The position numbers and the translations under genes are program-made. The notes below the pieces were generated by a model, which had not been told where the DNA came from, made no database searches, and saw nothing but the letters and a program-made list of their open reading frames with translations. Shown here piece by piece: positions 9,215-19,537 of a stretch of DNA of 48,259 nt (positions are counted from its first letter, which is position 1; every line of letters begins with the position of its first letter). Location of the stretch: positions 1-48,259 of the forward strand of contig CAJXXZ010000006.1 in the NCBI GenBank assembly GCA_913063285.1, written 5' to 3'. Origin of the DNA: an uncultured bacterium (lineage in GTDB: Bacteria; Pseudomonadota; Alphaproteobacteria; CAJXXZ01; 1604HC).

Positions 9215-10787
9215 TAAGTTACTAAAAGATAAAGAGAAAACTGAAAAAGATAGTAAAAATAAATTGTATACCGAAAGTAGTGAGCATAATATTTCAAATA
9301 ATGATTTTGATGAAAAGATTAATAAGTCAAGCAATTTAGAAGTTTCTAATGTATGTAAATTATCTCTGCGATCATTACGTGAAAAATTTATTGCAAAAGA
9401 GATTTCTCCTCTTGCAGTACATGCTGAATTATTAAAAAGACAAAAACAGTACGAACATCTCAATTCCTATATTACTGTATGTGAAGACAAAAATAGTGTT
9501 TTGCAGAATAGTTGGCAAAGAATTGTAAGTGGTGAAGCCAGAACTTTAGAAGGAATACCTATAGGAGTCAAAGATCTTTTTTGCACGAATGGTATTAAAA
9601 CAACATCAGGATCTACTATTTTAAAAAATTTTGTACCATATTACGAGTCTACAGTAACACAGCGCTTATGGAATCTTGGAGCCTATTGTTTTGGTAAAGA
9701 AAATATGGATGAATTTGCTATGGGATCATCTTGCCGTACAAGTGCATTTGGACCAGTAAAAAATCCAATAAATGAAAAATGTGTACCAGGAGGAAGTTCT
9801 GGTGGAAGTGCAGCAAATGTTGCAAATTATATGTCATATGTCTCAATTGGTAGTGACACGGGAGGATCCGTACGTCAGCCAGCCGCTTTTTGCGGAGTAG
9901 TTGGAGTAAAGCCCACTTACGGTAGATGTTCTCGATATGGTATTATCAGTTATGCTTCAAGCTTTGATCAAGCTGGTGTAATTGCTCGATCTGTTGATGA
10001 CGCATGTATAGTTTTAGATGAAATAATGGGTTTTGATAATAAAGATATGACAAGCTTAAAAGATGAAAATCAAATTACATTAAAGAATTTATCAGCAGTA
10101 GTAAAAGGAAAAAAGATTGGATTTATCAAAGAGCATTTAGATTGGCAAAATGAACATGTAAAAAAAATGTGGATTGATTGTATGAACGAACTTGAGAGGC
10201 AAGGAGCAACATTAATACCAATTTCAATACCAAGTGAAAAGTACTTTTTATCAATATATTATATCTTAACTACATCAGAAGCATTTTCAAATCTTGCAAA
10301 ATTTGACGGAGTAAGATTTGGTGAACGAGTAATGAATGATGATTTTGAACTTATGTACAAGCATAGTCGTGCTGTACTTGGCGATGAAGTCAAGCGAAGA
10401 ATTTTAAGTGGAGCATTTTGTTTAGCCTCTGAAAGATTTGATGCATATTATATGTACGCTTTAAATTTACGAAAAAAAGCACAAAGTGAAATGCAAGAAA
10501 TATTTGAGCATGTAGATGCAATTTTATCTCCAACATCTCCTAATGAAGCTTTTGAACTTGATTATTATGAAGATGATCCTACAGTGATGTATCGTCAAGA
10601 TATATTTACTGTAACTGCAAATGTATGTGGATTACCAGGAATTTCTGTTCCAGCTGGATTTGGCGAAAATAAATTACCTCTTGGAATGCATGTAATGACT
10701 GCAGCTTATGATGAAAAAACTATGATAGAGGTGGCAAAAAGTATAGAAAAATGGGCTACAGATATAATGCAAAATACTAAACTTTAA
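9207..10787 (+). CDS. gatA: Glu-tRNA(Gln) amidotransferase subunit A
   Basis: GatA is the amidase that releases ammonia from glutamine for GatB. Amidase-signature residues are clear: Lys122 in GIPIGVKDLF, the cis-Ser region GGSSGGSAANVAN (about 194-206), and the nucleophile Ser221 in GSDTGGSVRQPAAFCG. I start it at the ATG at 9207 because AAAGGTGG lies seven bases upstream, inside gatC; an open frame extends 19 codons further upstream with no site. The 526-residue product is longer than the usual ~485 because of a charged N-terminal extension of about 45 residues rich in Lys, Asn and Glu. The gene's last ~85 bases are duplicated downstream. Confidence 0.96.
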   Translation: MDNKLLKDKEKTEKDSKNKLYTESSEHNISNNDFDEKINKSSNLEVSNVCKLSLRSLREKFIAKEISPLAVHAELLKRQKQYEHLNSYITVCEDKNSVLQNSWQRIVSGEARTLEGIPIGVKDLFCTNGIKTTSGSTILKNFVPYYESTVTQRLWNLGAYCFGKENMDEFAMGSSCRTSAFGPVKNPINEKCVPGGSSGGSAANVANYMSYVSIGSDTGGSVRQPAAFCGVVGVKPTYGRCSRYGIISYASSFDQAGVIARSVDDACIVLDEIMGFDNKDMTSLKDENQITLKNLSAVVKGKKIGFIKEHLDWQNEHVKKMWIDCMNELERQGATLIPISIPSEKYFLSIYYILTTSEAFSNLAKFDGVRFGERVMNDDFELMYKHSRAVLGDEVKRRILSGAFCLASERFDAYYMYALNLRKKAQSEMQEIFEHVDAILSPTSPNEAFELDYYEDDPTVMYRQDIFTVTANVCGLPGISVPAGFGENKLPLGMHVMTAAYDEKTMIEVAKSIEKWATDIMQNTKL

Positions 10788-11046
10788 AAATTAATAATTA
10801 ACTAGACACATTTTATGGGTTAATGAAGATTAGTAGTTACAAAATTTATAATCGAAAAATTTTCAATATATAAGAATGTTTTTTCAGCTTATGATGAAAA
10901 AACTATGATAGAGGTGGCAAAAAGTATAGAGAATTGGGCTACAGATATAATGCAAAATACTAAGCTTTAAAAATTAATAATTAACTAGACACATTTTATG
11001 GGTTAATGAAGATTAGTAGTCACAAAATTTATAATCGAAAAATTTT
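10702..11046. repeat. Tandem duplication of the gatA 3' end
   Basis: Positions 10702-10863 (last 86 bases of gatA plus 76 bases of 3' flank) are repeated at 10885-11046, offset 183. I count four mismatches in 162 bases and no gap, so this is a recent event. The second copy lacks a start and is not expected to be translated. The short run ttttttcagc occurs at 10879-10888, at the junction, and again at about 11090-11099, after the second copy. Confidence 0.95.
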
Positions 11047-12277
11047 GATATATGAAAATATAATTCATAAACTTTAATATGTAAAAATATTTTTTCAGCC
11101 AATGAATCTATTTAACATATCTTAAGAAAACTATCTTAGTAATCTTTACATAAATATATCATTAAATTTTATGCCTGTTAGTTAAAAAATTTCGTAAGGA
11201 AAACATAAGATATATTTTAGTAAATACACTCATAACTGCATAAATAAGATAAATCTATAAGTTAAAAGTTATTTTAATAATTGAGTTATTTATTTATAGC
11301 TTTCAAGAAATTTAGTTTAAATTTAACTAATTTAGTTGTAAATTTTATTTGTAGTAAATATTTTGACTGCATAAAATCATGATGAAATTAGTATTTAAAA
11401 ATACTCATTCGAAATATATAATATCATTATTGTATATCAAAAATTTAAATTTTAGAGGTTAATTAGTTATAAACTTGAATATTTTATAAATAAAGACTTT
11501 AATCTATTACTATTTACATGTAAAGCCATATCACTTTTATAAAGAAATAAATGACAAATATTGTATGCACATCATAGACTGTATAAAAATTATAGATAAA
11601 TGAAGAGATATATCATTTTTTCTAAATATGCATAATATAAAATTATAATACATATTTCACATAAAATATTTGCTAAATTCATCTAATATTATCAAAATAT
11701 AGGAGATAATTTTTAAATTAATATCTTAATTCTATTATATAATTATTTTAAAGTATGCTTTTTCACTAATTTTGATATTTGATGCGTTTAATCACAAGTA
11801 AAGTAATATTTTTTTGTAATAAAAAATGATTTTTCATATTTCATATTTATGAAATTATATTTCAGTTAAAATTAGAAAATTCATTGATATCTTTGGTAAT
11901 TTTAAAAGTTTTGATTGCAACTTATACACTATATTAATTATATATATATTATCGAGAGCATGTTATAAAAATTGTGATACAAAAAACACTTCTTCTGAGA
12001 AAAATATTTACCATAAATGAATCTTTAATAAAAAAACTTAGTATATAATTTTCGAAATTTAAGAGTGAGGAATATTTATCAAATTTAATTTAATATAAAA
12101 TTACTTAAGATTTACATACGAAATTTGGTATGATGTATATAGAAAAGTTATAAATCGTACTTAACAAAACAGTAAATATTATATTTATCTAAGTAAATTT
12201 AATTAGGTGAAATTAAACTCATAATAAAATTAATTTTTCACTTTACAAATTTCAACATTAAATACTAAAATCAAACT
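11047..12277. other. About 1.2 kb without a recognisable gene
   Basis: Extremely AT-rich, with stops in all frames. No RNA gene, inverted repeat with a T-run, or insertion-sequence end is visible. It may be fully decayed coding sequence, but I cannot name the ancestor. Confidence 0.6.
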
Positions 12278-13153
12278 GTGAAGTATATAATATCAATTAT
12301 ACTTGTAAATTTAATAGCTAGTGTAGATAACTTACAAAGTGAACAAAATTTAGTAACACAAGATTTTTCAATAAGTCATTATTTTAAAGCTAGAAAAAAA
12401 ATATGTGATGCATTTAGTGGTATAATGTCAGGTATTGATCAATATTATATTCAAAAAAATGAGAAAAAACTACTAGATATATTAAATCAAATTCATTGTA
12501 ATTATGCTCAACGTAGAAAAGTTAAAGTTATCTTTTGTAATACACTTCCTGAAACTGCAGTACTAACTATTCAAAATTATCTATCACATTCATCATTAAA
12601 AAGTGTTTGCCTTGAGAATATGCAGCAAATTGCAAAATATTTATATAAAATCAATCAATCTAAAATTTATGATTATAGATTACGAAAAATTCTTGCAATT
12701 GTACATGCATTAAAAATAAATGATATTTCTTTTTACTGTGATCCATTTAAAATGTTTCGTAATGTTTGTTCGATTATAGGATATAAATATTTTTTTGTAC
12801 CACTTGAACATAGAGTCGAACATTATATTACAAATTGTATTATGCCACTTGTTAAAGGTGATGATTTAAGCGTAGATATTAAATTAAATATATGCTTCAA
12901 TACTTTATCAATAGTAAACAGCGTACTATTATTTTCGATGAATGATGAAGATGTTGATTTTTTGATAAACGATGAAAATGCTGATATGAATTTTGAATTA
13001 CTATTAGCAAAATTTGCTATATTACCTTCAAAACTACAAGAGTCAGTAAGATTTATTGCTGCTATTTTAAAGAAAGAAAAATTTGACAAGATGTTAAAAA
13101 TAGAATTGATGAATCAAATATCATGTATAGGCGAAATTCTTGATCATATTTAA
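12278..13153 (+). CDS. Exported protein of unknown function, paralogue of the gene at 29868-30812
   Basis: I do not recognise the family. A 291-residue product starts at GTG 12278 with a short signal-peptide-like N-terminus (MKYIISIILVNLIASVDNLQ), and the rest looks alpha-helical. It shares clear similarity with the minus-strand gene ending at 29868: both begin M-x-Y-I-x-S-x-I and have Asp-x-Leu-Gln just after the signal. The centre aligns as INQSKIYDYRLRKILAIVHAL versus INLSKIHDFELRSIIVVANAL, though I quote only the matching cores. Both end with an LPxxxQ...FI segment and helices. Both use GTG starts and both sit alone in long AT-rich spacers. A two-member exported family, perhaps host-directed; function unknown. 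Confidence 0.75.
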   Translation: MKYIISIILVNLIASVDNLQSEQNLVTQDFSISHYFKARKKICDAFSGIMSGIDQYYIQKNEKKLLDILNQIHCNYAQRRKVKVIFCNTLPETAVLTIQNYLSHSSLKSVCLENMQQIAKYLYKINQSKIYDYRLRKILAIVHALKINDISFYCDPFKMFRNVCSIIGYKYFFVPLEHRVEHYITNCIMPLVKGDDLSVDIKLNICFNTLSIVNSVLLFSMNDEDVDFLINDENADMNFELLLAKFAILPSKLQESVRFIAAILKKEKFDKMLKIELMNQISCIGEILDHI

Positions 13154-13280
13154 ATAAAATTTGTTGCATTTGATTTTTATGTTAATTTTATTTGAAATAA
13201 TACACTTTCTTAATAATTAATGAAGAAAATTAATATTTTTTACTTGCAATTTTTGCTAACCTTTCTTACTATCTAATGTA

Positions 13281-14804
13281 GTGTCCTCAGTAAAAATTTT
13301 GACAGTTTCATCTTGTGGTATAGAAGCAAAAACTGTCAATGTACAAGTTCATATTGGTAATGGATTACCTCAATTTACAATAGTTGGTTTACCAGATAAA
13401 GCTATCAATGAATCAAAAGAAAGAATTCGCAGTGCTTTGGAGTCAATTGGACTTGCTCTACCAGCAAAACGAGTGATTGTAAATATGTCACCAGCTGATC
13501 TTCAAAAAGAGGGTAGTCATTACGATTTACCTATTATATTGGGATTACTAGTATCAATTGAAGTAATTTCTGCTGATTCTGTAAATGGATATATCGCTGT
13601 TGGAGAGTTGTCTTTAGATGGCAAAATTAATGATGTACGAGGAGTGGTGATATCTGCAGTTCATGCCTTATCTTACGAAGGATTAATTTGCTCTACAAGT
13701 TCGGTAAAAGAAGCTCAGTGGGCTGGTGATCTAAAAATTATAGCAGCTTCAACATTGACTCAATTGATAAATCATTTAAATGGTCATCAAATACAAGATG
13801 ATACTTTTACTGTCGTAGATAATGCTGTCAAGAAATTTAATGTCAATTTTAACGAAGTAAAAGGACATACAACTGCAAAACGTGTTATGGAAATTGCCGC
13901 AGCGGGTAATCATCATATGTTAATGATTGGCGCGCCTGGAGCTGGAAAATCTATGTTGGCTGCACGTTTTTCTACAATTTTACCACAAATGTCGGCATCT
14001 GAAGCTCTTGAAACTTCAATGATATATAGTGTCGCAGGAATAAATAGTAATGGATTAGTAAGAGATAGGCCGTTTAGAGATCCTCATCATAATTCATCCG
14101 TTGCTGCTTTAGTCGGTGGTGGACATCGTGCATTACCAGGAGAAATTTCATTAGCTCATAATGGAGTATTATTTATAGATGAAATGACATTATGGTCTTC
14201 TACAGTTTTAAATGGTCTACGTGAAGCTATGGAAACAGGATATATTTCTATTGCTCGAGCAAATAATCATGTGCAATATCCAGCAAAATTTCAACTTGTA
14301 GCAGCAATGAATCCGTGCCCTTGTGGAAAAGCAAATACAAATGCACAATGTCGTAAATTTCCAATTTGTGCAGAGTTATACATGCAAAGAATACCAGGAC
14401 CTATTCTTGATAGATTTGCTTTAGTAATAGATGTAGAAAATCTAGAACCATGGGAATTAGCGGAATATGAAAATGAAAAACGTGAAAGTAGTGAGCAAAT
14501 TTGTGAGAGAGTTTTCGCAGCTAGAGTTTTACAGAAAAAAAGATATGAAAATTTATCATTTTCTTATAATGGTGATGCTTCATCTTCAAAAATGAATTTA
14601 TTATGTATTAGTTCACAAGCTCAAAATTGGCTAAATTTCGCTGCTGCAAAAAATCAAATTTCTCATCGAGCATATTACAATACTTGTAAAGTTGCACGCT
14701 CCATCGCTGATCTTGAAAATGTTGATACTGTAAATTTAAGTCATATACAGGAAGCTTTTGGATATTTAAAATTACCACAAATTAGAAAAGGAGCTGTCGG
14801 TTGA
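13281..14804 (+). CDS. comM: ComM/YifB-type AAA+ helicase (Mg-chelatase-like)
   Basis: ComM (YifB) is a hexameric helicase that promotes branch migration during integration of taken-up DNA. The 507-residue product begins with the ChlI-like Lon-fold domain (GNGLPQFTIVGLPDKAINES), then the AAA+ core with Walker A GAPGAGKSML and Walker B LFIDEM. The arginine-containing FRDPHHNSS motif, the cysteine-rich CPCGKANTNAQC and the C-terminal HRAYYNTCKVARSIADLE are all as expected. Length is standard. The GTG start at 13281 gives the family N-terminus (VKILTVSSCGIEA). It precedes dprA by 13 bases, and the pair suggests a retained natural-transformation or recombination function. Confidence 0.95.
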   Translation: MSSVKILTVSSCGIEAKTVNVQVHIGNGLPQFTIVGLPDKAINESKERIRSALESIGLALPAKRVIVNMSPADLQKEGSHYDLPIILGLLVSIEVISADSVNGYIAVGELSLDGKINDVRGVVISAVHALSYEGLICSTSSVKEAQWAGDLKIIAASTLTQLINHLNGHQIQDDTFTVVDNAVKKFNVNFNEVKGHTTAKRVMEIAAAGNHHMLMIGAPGAGKSMLAARFSTILPQMSASEALETSMIYSVAGINSNGLVRDRPFRDPHHNSSVAALVGGGHRALPGEISLAHNGVLFIDEMTLWSSTVLNGLREAMETGYISIARANNHVQYPAKFQLVAAMNPCPCGKANTNAQCRKFPICAELYMQRIPGPILDRFALVIDVENLEPWELAEYENEKRESSEQICERVFAARVLQKKRYENLSFSYNGDASSSKMNLLCISSQAQNWLNFAAAKNQISHRAYYNTCKVARSIADLENVDTVNLSHIQEAFGYLKLPQIRKGAVG

Positions 14805-14817
14805 AAGGAAAATATAC

Positions 14818-15987
14818 ATGTTAAGTGAAGAACACATAAAATTATTACAAATTTATAGAACAGTAGGTATTGGTCCAATTTCCTTCTTTTCTTTACTAGA
14901 AAAGTATAAAACTGCAAATAATATCATACAAAATCTTTCTAATAGATTTAAGTTAGCAAACTTAAGTGATATATATGATGAGATTGAAGCACATGAAAAA
15001 TATGAAGCTATGATTATATCCATATTTGATGAAAGATATCCAAAAATGCTAAAGCAAGTTAGAAATGCACCTCCTTTTTTAAGTGTAAAAGGTAAAATTA
15101 ATTTATTTACAAAACAGCATATTGCTATTGTAGGAGCAAGAAATTCCTCAATTGTAGGAGGGCGAATTGCTCATGATATATCAATTGGCTTAATTGGTGC
15201 TAATTATATTACTGTTTCTGGTTTTGCTCGTGGAATTGATCATCATGCACATAATGCTGATGTTACAAATACTATTGCTGTAATGGCTTGCGGTATTGAT
15301 CAAATTTATCCGAAGGAAAATAGAGAATTGTACAAAAAAATTGCTGATAATGGCTTGATTGTATCTGAAGCGCCTTTTTCAAGTGCTCCGCAAGAGCATT
15401 TATTTCCTAATAGAAATCGAATTATTGCAGGAATAAGCTGTGGTACAGTTGTAATCGAAGCTGCATCAAAATCCGGATCTTTAATTACAGCTTATTCTGC
15501 TTTAGATTATGGTCGAGATGTATTTGCAGTTCCGGGTTGTCCAGCTGATCCGCGTTCTAAAGGATGTAATCGATTAATTAAAGAGGGCGCTATAATAGTT
15601 GAATCTGCCGATGATATCATTAATCATTATTCACATGAAACATTGGTACGAAAATTGCCATTTGAAAAAAATAACATACAAGGTTTGTCGAAAAATACAA
15701 ATAGTTTTATAGATAATAATAGTTTTTTACATGAAAAAATCATAAATAGTTTTGATTATGAATCTACTGATAACAGTTTTTCAAATATTGATACAAATGA
15801 TCATTCCTTACCTCAACTTGAGAATAAATTATTAAATTTTCTAGGAAATGTACCCGTATCGATTGATATGTTAGCTCATCAATTACAAATTTCTATTCAT
15901 CAAGTTAGAATTATACTTTCTGATTTGGAACTTAATGGAAAAGTGCGGCATGTTTGGGGTAATCGTGTATGTAAATTATATGATTAG
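14818..15987 (+). CDS. dprA: DNA processing protein DprA
   Basis: DprA binds incoming single-stranded DNA and loads RecA onto it. The 389-residue product has the Rossmann-like core with IVGARNSSIVGGRIAHDI, the signature VSGFARGIDHHAH, and LFPNRNRIIAGIS, followed by GxSGSLITAxxA (KSGSLITAYSA). After the core comes an Asn/Ser-rich insert at about 275-335, and then a C-terminal winged-helix (DML1-like) domain (VSIDMLAHQLQISIHQVR). An AAAGGA site precedes the ATG. Likely cotranscribed with comM upstream. Confidence 0.95.
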   Translation: MLSEEHIKLLQIYRTVGIGPISFFSLLEKYKTANNIIQNLSNRFKLANLSDIYDEIEAHEKYEAMIISIFDERYPKMLKQVRNAPPFLSVKGKINLFTKQHIAIVGARNSSIVGGRIAHDISIGLIGANYITVSGFARGIDHHAHNADVTNTIAVMACGIDQIYPKENRELYKKIADNGLIVSEAPFSSAPQEHLFPNRNRIIAGISCGTVVIEAASKSGSLITAYSALDYGRDVFAVPGCPADPRSKGCNRLIKEGAIIVESADDIINHYSHETLVRKLPFEKNNIQGLSKNTNSFIDNNSFLHEKIINSFDYESTDNSFSNIDTNDHSLPQLENKLLNFLGNVPVSIDMLAHQLQISIHQVRIILSDLELNGKVRHVWGNRVCKLYD

Positions 15988-16041
15988 TAAAAAAAGTAAA
16001 AAAGTAGCTTTATAAATTTAAATCTATAAAATATGACTTAA

Positions 16042-16770
16042 ATGAGATATCTATTTAAAATAGAATATGATGGAACTGAATTTTGCGGTTGGCAAAAGCA
16101 AAAACATGCTGTTTCGATTCAAGAATGTTTGAGTAATGCCGCTTTTCAGCTTACTCAAGAAAAAGTTACATTTCATGGAGCTGGTAGAACAGATAGTGGA
16201 GTACATGCATTAGAACAAATTGCTCATGTAAACTTTCAGCAAAAATATGATTTAAAGAGATTAAAGTTTGGTATGAATTTTTATCTTAGACCAAAATTAA
16301 TTATCATTCGAGACGTACAAGAAACATATTTGCATGCAAGATTTGATGCGGTAAAAAAGCTATATCGATATAATATTTGGAATGCTGATGTATGTAGTGT
16401 TTTTGAAAAGCGATATGTTTGGCATTTAGCACGATTTTTAAATATTGAGAAAATGCAAACTGAACTAAAATGCCTTGTAGGCACAAATGATTTTTCTAGT
16501 TTTCGTGATTCTCAATGTTCCGCAAATTCTACTGTCAGAACTTTATATTCGGTATCTGTTACTAGAGTTCAAGAAAAAATTATGATTGAATTTATGGGTC
16601 GAGCATTTTTACATTCTTCAATTCGTATTATGGTCGGAACTGTTGTCGATGTTGCTTTGGGTCGATTAAAAACTTCTTTAAAAGAAATTTTACATAAAAA
16701 AGATAGAAAATATGCTGGAATTACTGCACCTGCTTCTGGATTATTTTTATGTAAAGTAATGTATAAATAA
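16042..16770 (+). CDS. truA: tRNA pseudouridine(38-40) synthase TruA
   Basis: TruA modifies U38-U40 in the anticodon arm. The 242-residue product has the catalytic Asp in GAGRTDSGVHALEQIAHV, the N-terminal signature IEYDGTEFCGWQKQ, and the C-terminal RAFLHSSIRIMVGTVVDVALG. Full-length for the family. It begins 54 bases after dprA and may be in the same transcript. Confidence 0.96.
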   Translation: MRYLFKIEYDGTEFCGWQKQKHAVSIQECLSNAAFQLTQEKVTFHGAGRTDSGVHALEQIAHVNFQQKYDLKRLKFGMNFYLRPKLIIIRDVQETYLHARFDAVKKLYRYNIWNADVCSVFEKRYVWHLARFLNIEKMQTELKCLVGTNDFSSFRDSQCSANSTVRTLYSVSVTRVQEKIMIEFMGRAFLHSSIRIMVGTVVDVALGRLKTSLKEILHKKDRKYAGITAPASGLFLCKVMYK

Positions 16771-17513
16771 TTTTTAATGACTTTCAATTTCTTTAATTCC
16801 TATTAAGTTATAAGTAACATTTTAATGCCTTTTAATTTTTGATTTTATTTACAAGTTATAAATTTTAATATGAATTGCAAATACTATACTAGTTTTTACT
16901 CATAAATTTAATTTTTCAATATATAAATAAATGTGATGAAGTATGATTTTTTCGATAATCAATTAGGGTAATATATTTAAGTAAAACAAACACTATATTA
17001 TATAGCTAAATCAAATTTATAAAATGAAAAATGAAACTAGAATAGTATATTACTAATATATTAGTATCATATCGATTCAACTTGACTATAAATAAATTAC
17101 ATATAATTACCTTGATGACATGTAATTTTATTCAACTATTAATGAAAAAAACTTTATGAATTAATATTACAATTATACTCAAAATCACTTTAAATTTAGT
17201 TCATTTTTTCTATATTTTTATTTTGATACTACTTCAGTATTTGTAGATATAAAATTTTTAATCAAAAAGTCATACATTTTTTATTTAATTTCTTAGTATC
17301 AATTTTATTAAAATTTAATGAAAACTTCACATATATAAATGATATATTTTATGTAAAAGTGGAAAATTTTTCATGTAAATTACTATTATAAATATATTTA
17401 TAGCTTAATATTATTAAAGTGTAAAAAGATATGTAAAGAATTTTGATCAAAAATATAAATTTATCTTTTTATTTAAGATAAATAATTTTAAATTGATTAC
17501 TTAAATGTGGGTG
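16771..17513. other. Intergenic spacer of about 740 bases, no gene seen
   Basis: AT-rich, with no frame above background and no RNA gene visible. It separates the convergent truA and the minus-strand tRNA-Lys/transporter/rpsA block. Confidence 0.6.
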
Positions 17514-17587
17514 CAGGCGTTGCAGGATTCGAACCTGCGACACACTGGTTAAAAGCCAGATGCTCTACCGGACTGAGCTAAACGCCC
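17514..17587 (-). tRNA. tRNA-Lys (anticodon UUU)
   Basis: Cloverleaf by eye: acceptor GGGCGTT/AACGCCT, D stem GCTC/GAGC, anticodon stem-loop TCTGG-CTTTTAA-CCAGT with anticodon TTT, and T arm GCAGG-TTCGAAT-CCTGC. Position 1-72 is G-U, 27-43 is U-U, the discriminator reads G (A is usual for Lys), and CCA is not encoded, so CCA-adding enzyme is needed. Confidence 0.93.
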
Positions 17588-17633
17588 TCCACGATTTTAA
17601 GCTAACATAATAATAATATTAGATCAATAGTGT

Positions 17634-18821
17634 TTATTCATTTTTTGAAAGAGATAGTAATGCTAATATTCCCGTGATGCCGATTATGATTCCTAAACTA
17701 ATGTTAGATTGAAATTGTATTGTAAAATATGAGCTGATAATTGGAGTTAAACTACCGCAAAATAGCGCTGTAAGATTAATTATTAATCCAGTAACTCGTG
17801 ATTGAATATTTGATGGAAATTGCTTTACAATCCATACCATCATTGATGAGTAGCATCCGGCCATGATTATCGCGGATATAATCGAAAAATAAAATGAGTT
17901 CCATGGTGTAAATATTGACATTATTATAAATGATATAGCCACACATCGTAACATTATATGATTTGAAATTTTATCTGTTATTACACCGCAAATTGGTAAA
18001 AATAAACATAATAACAGCTTATGTAATATGTTTAGCTTAAATATATCTCCATTTGATGACCAGTTATGTTGAGGAATATAAATAAACCACATGTAAAATC
18101 CAACCATATCTAATGATATAATTGAGATACATTGTAGTATTTTAAGTGGATTATTTTTAATATATATATATGCTTCGGATTTATAGACTGATGATATACT
18201 ATCGATAAATTTTGAGGTTGTGATTTTTACTGATTTGCCACTTTGTTGCAAAATATATATCGACGGAATGGAGCTAAGTAGCAAGCATAATCTCCAAGCA
18301 TAATTTGTGAAAAAAAACTCAGAAGAATAACTTTTAAAAATTGCAACTACTATTTCTCCTAACAAAATGCCACTTACAAATCCAACCTGATTACAACTCA
18401 TGTAAAAATTAAGATTTTTATTTAAATTATTGATTAACCATACTGAAACACTACCGTAATTTCCTCCTAGCGCAAATCCTTGTACAAATCTACATATCGA
18501 AAACCATAAAATTGAAAATAATCCTATAAAATTATATGTTGGAGTGATAGCTAAACAAATTGTACCAATTGTCATTATGTATAATGTCTCAATTACAGCA
18601 AATTCTCTATTTTGTGTATCTGAAATATATCCAAAGTACAAAGCTCCTAATGGACGAGATAAAAATCCCATTGCCATTAAAATAAATCCGTAAAAAATTT
18701 GATAGTTAACTGAATTTTGTGAACAAATAATTTTTCCAAATATACCTACAAAAGATGAAAATACTGCAAAGTCATACCATTCAATTAGATTTAGAATAAA
18801 GCCTTTATGCCATTTCTGCAC
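17634..18821 (-). CDS. MFS transporter of the metabolite:H+ symporter (ProP-like) type
   Basis: A 395-residue inner-membrane protein with about 12 hydrophobic segments. The N-terminus carries the MHS hallmark (LIEWYDFAVFSSF), and the loop between helices 2 and 3 has the MFS signature (SRPLGALYFGYISDTQNRE). FVQGFALGGNYGSVSVWL in helix 4-5 is also typical of ProP relatives. Such carriers import osmolytes or dicarboxylates/amino acids with protons; the substrate cannot be read from sequence. The start is GTG at 18821, with AGGA upstream. The gene begins 16 bases after the truncated rpsA, so both are probably one transcript. Slightly shorter than the usual ~425. Confidence 0.85.
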   Translation of the reverse strand: MQKWHKGFILNLIEWYDFAVFSSFVGIFGKIICSQNSVNYQIFYGFILMAMGFLSRPLGALYFGYISDTQNREFAVIETLYIMTIGTICLAITPTYNFIGLFSILWFSICRFVQGFALGGNYGSVSVWLINNLNKNLNFYMSCNQVGFVSGILLGEIVVAIFKSYSSEFFFTNYAWRLCLLLSSIPSIYILQQSGKSVKITTSKFIDSISSVYKSEAYIYIKNNPLKILQCISIISLDMVGFYMWFIYIPQHNWSSNGDIFKLNILHKLLLCLFLPICGVITDKISNHIMLRCVAISFIIMSIFTPWNSFYFSIISAIIMAGCYSSMMVWIVKQFPSNIQSRVTGLIINLTALFCGSLTPIISSYFTIQFQSNISLGIIIGITGILALLSLSKNE

Positions 18822-18837
18822 TTAATTTATCCTGTTA

Positions 18838-19479
18838 TTATGTCTGTCCTTGTAAAGGAGCTTCACTTGAGTCAGATAAAAGTACAGCCTTACGCGAAAC
18901 TACTATACTGTGTTTATGATCAATCTTTAAAATACAAAAAGGATGTTTCATTACCTGTAATTTTTGCAAAGCTTCTTTTTCATGAGGTTGATCCAGTTGA
19001 CTGGAAGGCAAAAATGCTTTTGCTCCATATGGAAGTAATGATACAATATATCCACCTCTAACTGTTTTGGTTATAACACCGTCTACTAATTCTCTATTTT
19101 TATATATTTCTTCTAACTTTTCCCATGAGCGAATCTGTGCAGCATGTGTACTACTTACACTTAAAATTCCTTCTGAGTTCTCTAGCTTATCTAACCAGAT
19201 TTCAACTACATCACCTATATTTGGAACATTACCAAATCCATTTAGTGCAAACTCATTTAGTGGAATTCTTCCCTCAGATTTAGTGTTTTTGACTCTAACA
19301 AAAACAGTTTCATTGGCAATTTTAATCACCTCTCCTTGTACAATGCTTTTTTCTGCAGGTAAAGCAAAATCTTCTATATGTTTTTCGAGAGTTTCAATAT
19401 CATCTTGTGATACATTGACTTCTAACTCAAATAATCTACGTTTAGGAGCTAATTTATGCATGTAATTGAACTCTAACAT
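18838..19479 (-). CDS. rpsA: Ribosomal protein S1, shortened to two S1 domains
   Basis: S1 docks on the 30S subunit through domains 1-2 and captures mRNA through domains 3-6. This 213-residue product aligns only with domains 1 and 2. Domain 1 is about residues 44-105 (GEVIKIANETVFVRVKNTKS); domain 2 is about 130-200 (VDGVITKTVRGGYIVSL, AFLPSSQLD, HSIVVSRKAVL). It ends about 15 residues after the second domain, where a normal S1 (~560 residues) continues. The MHS transporter gene starts 16 bases later, so domains 3-6 are absent, not frameshifted. The frame up to the stop is clean. It could be a pseudogene under decay or a working minimal S1; the intact frame favours the latter. Confidence 0.88.
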   Translation of the reverse strand: MLEFNYMHKLAPKRRLFELEVNVSQDDIETLEKHIEDFALPAEKSIVQGEVIKIANETVFVRVKNTKSEGRIPLNEFALNGFGNVPNIGDVVEIWLDKLENSEGILSVSSTHAAQIRSWEKLEEIYKNRELVDGVITKTVRGGYIVSLLPYGAKAFLPSSQLDQPHEKEALQKLQVMKHPFCILKIDHKHSIVVSRKAVLLSDSSEAPLQGQT

Positions 19480-19537
19480 ATCTTGAGCAATATAACAAGA
19501 CCTTGATTTTTTAATGATTTTTTTTAATATATGGTAT

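Noticed and set aside
9140-9463. 107-codon frame antisense to the gatC-gatA junction
   Set aside because: Overlaps two well-supported genes; its sequence is the mirror of the Lys/Asn-rich GatA N-terminal extension.
15979-16014. 11-codon frame overlapping the dprA stop
   Set aside because: Unlike the S10 micro-ORFs it does not reach the next gene and is short enough to be chance.
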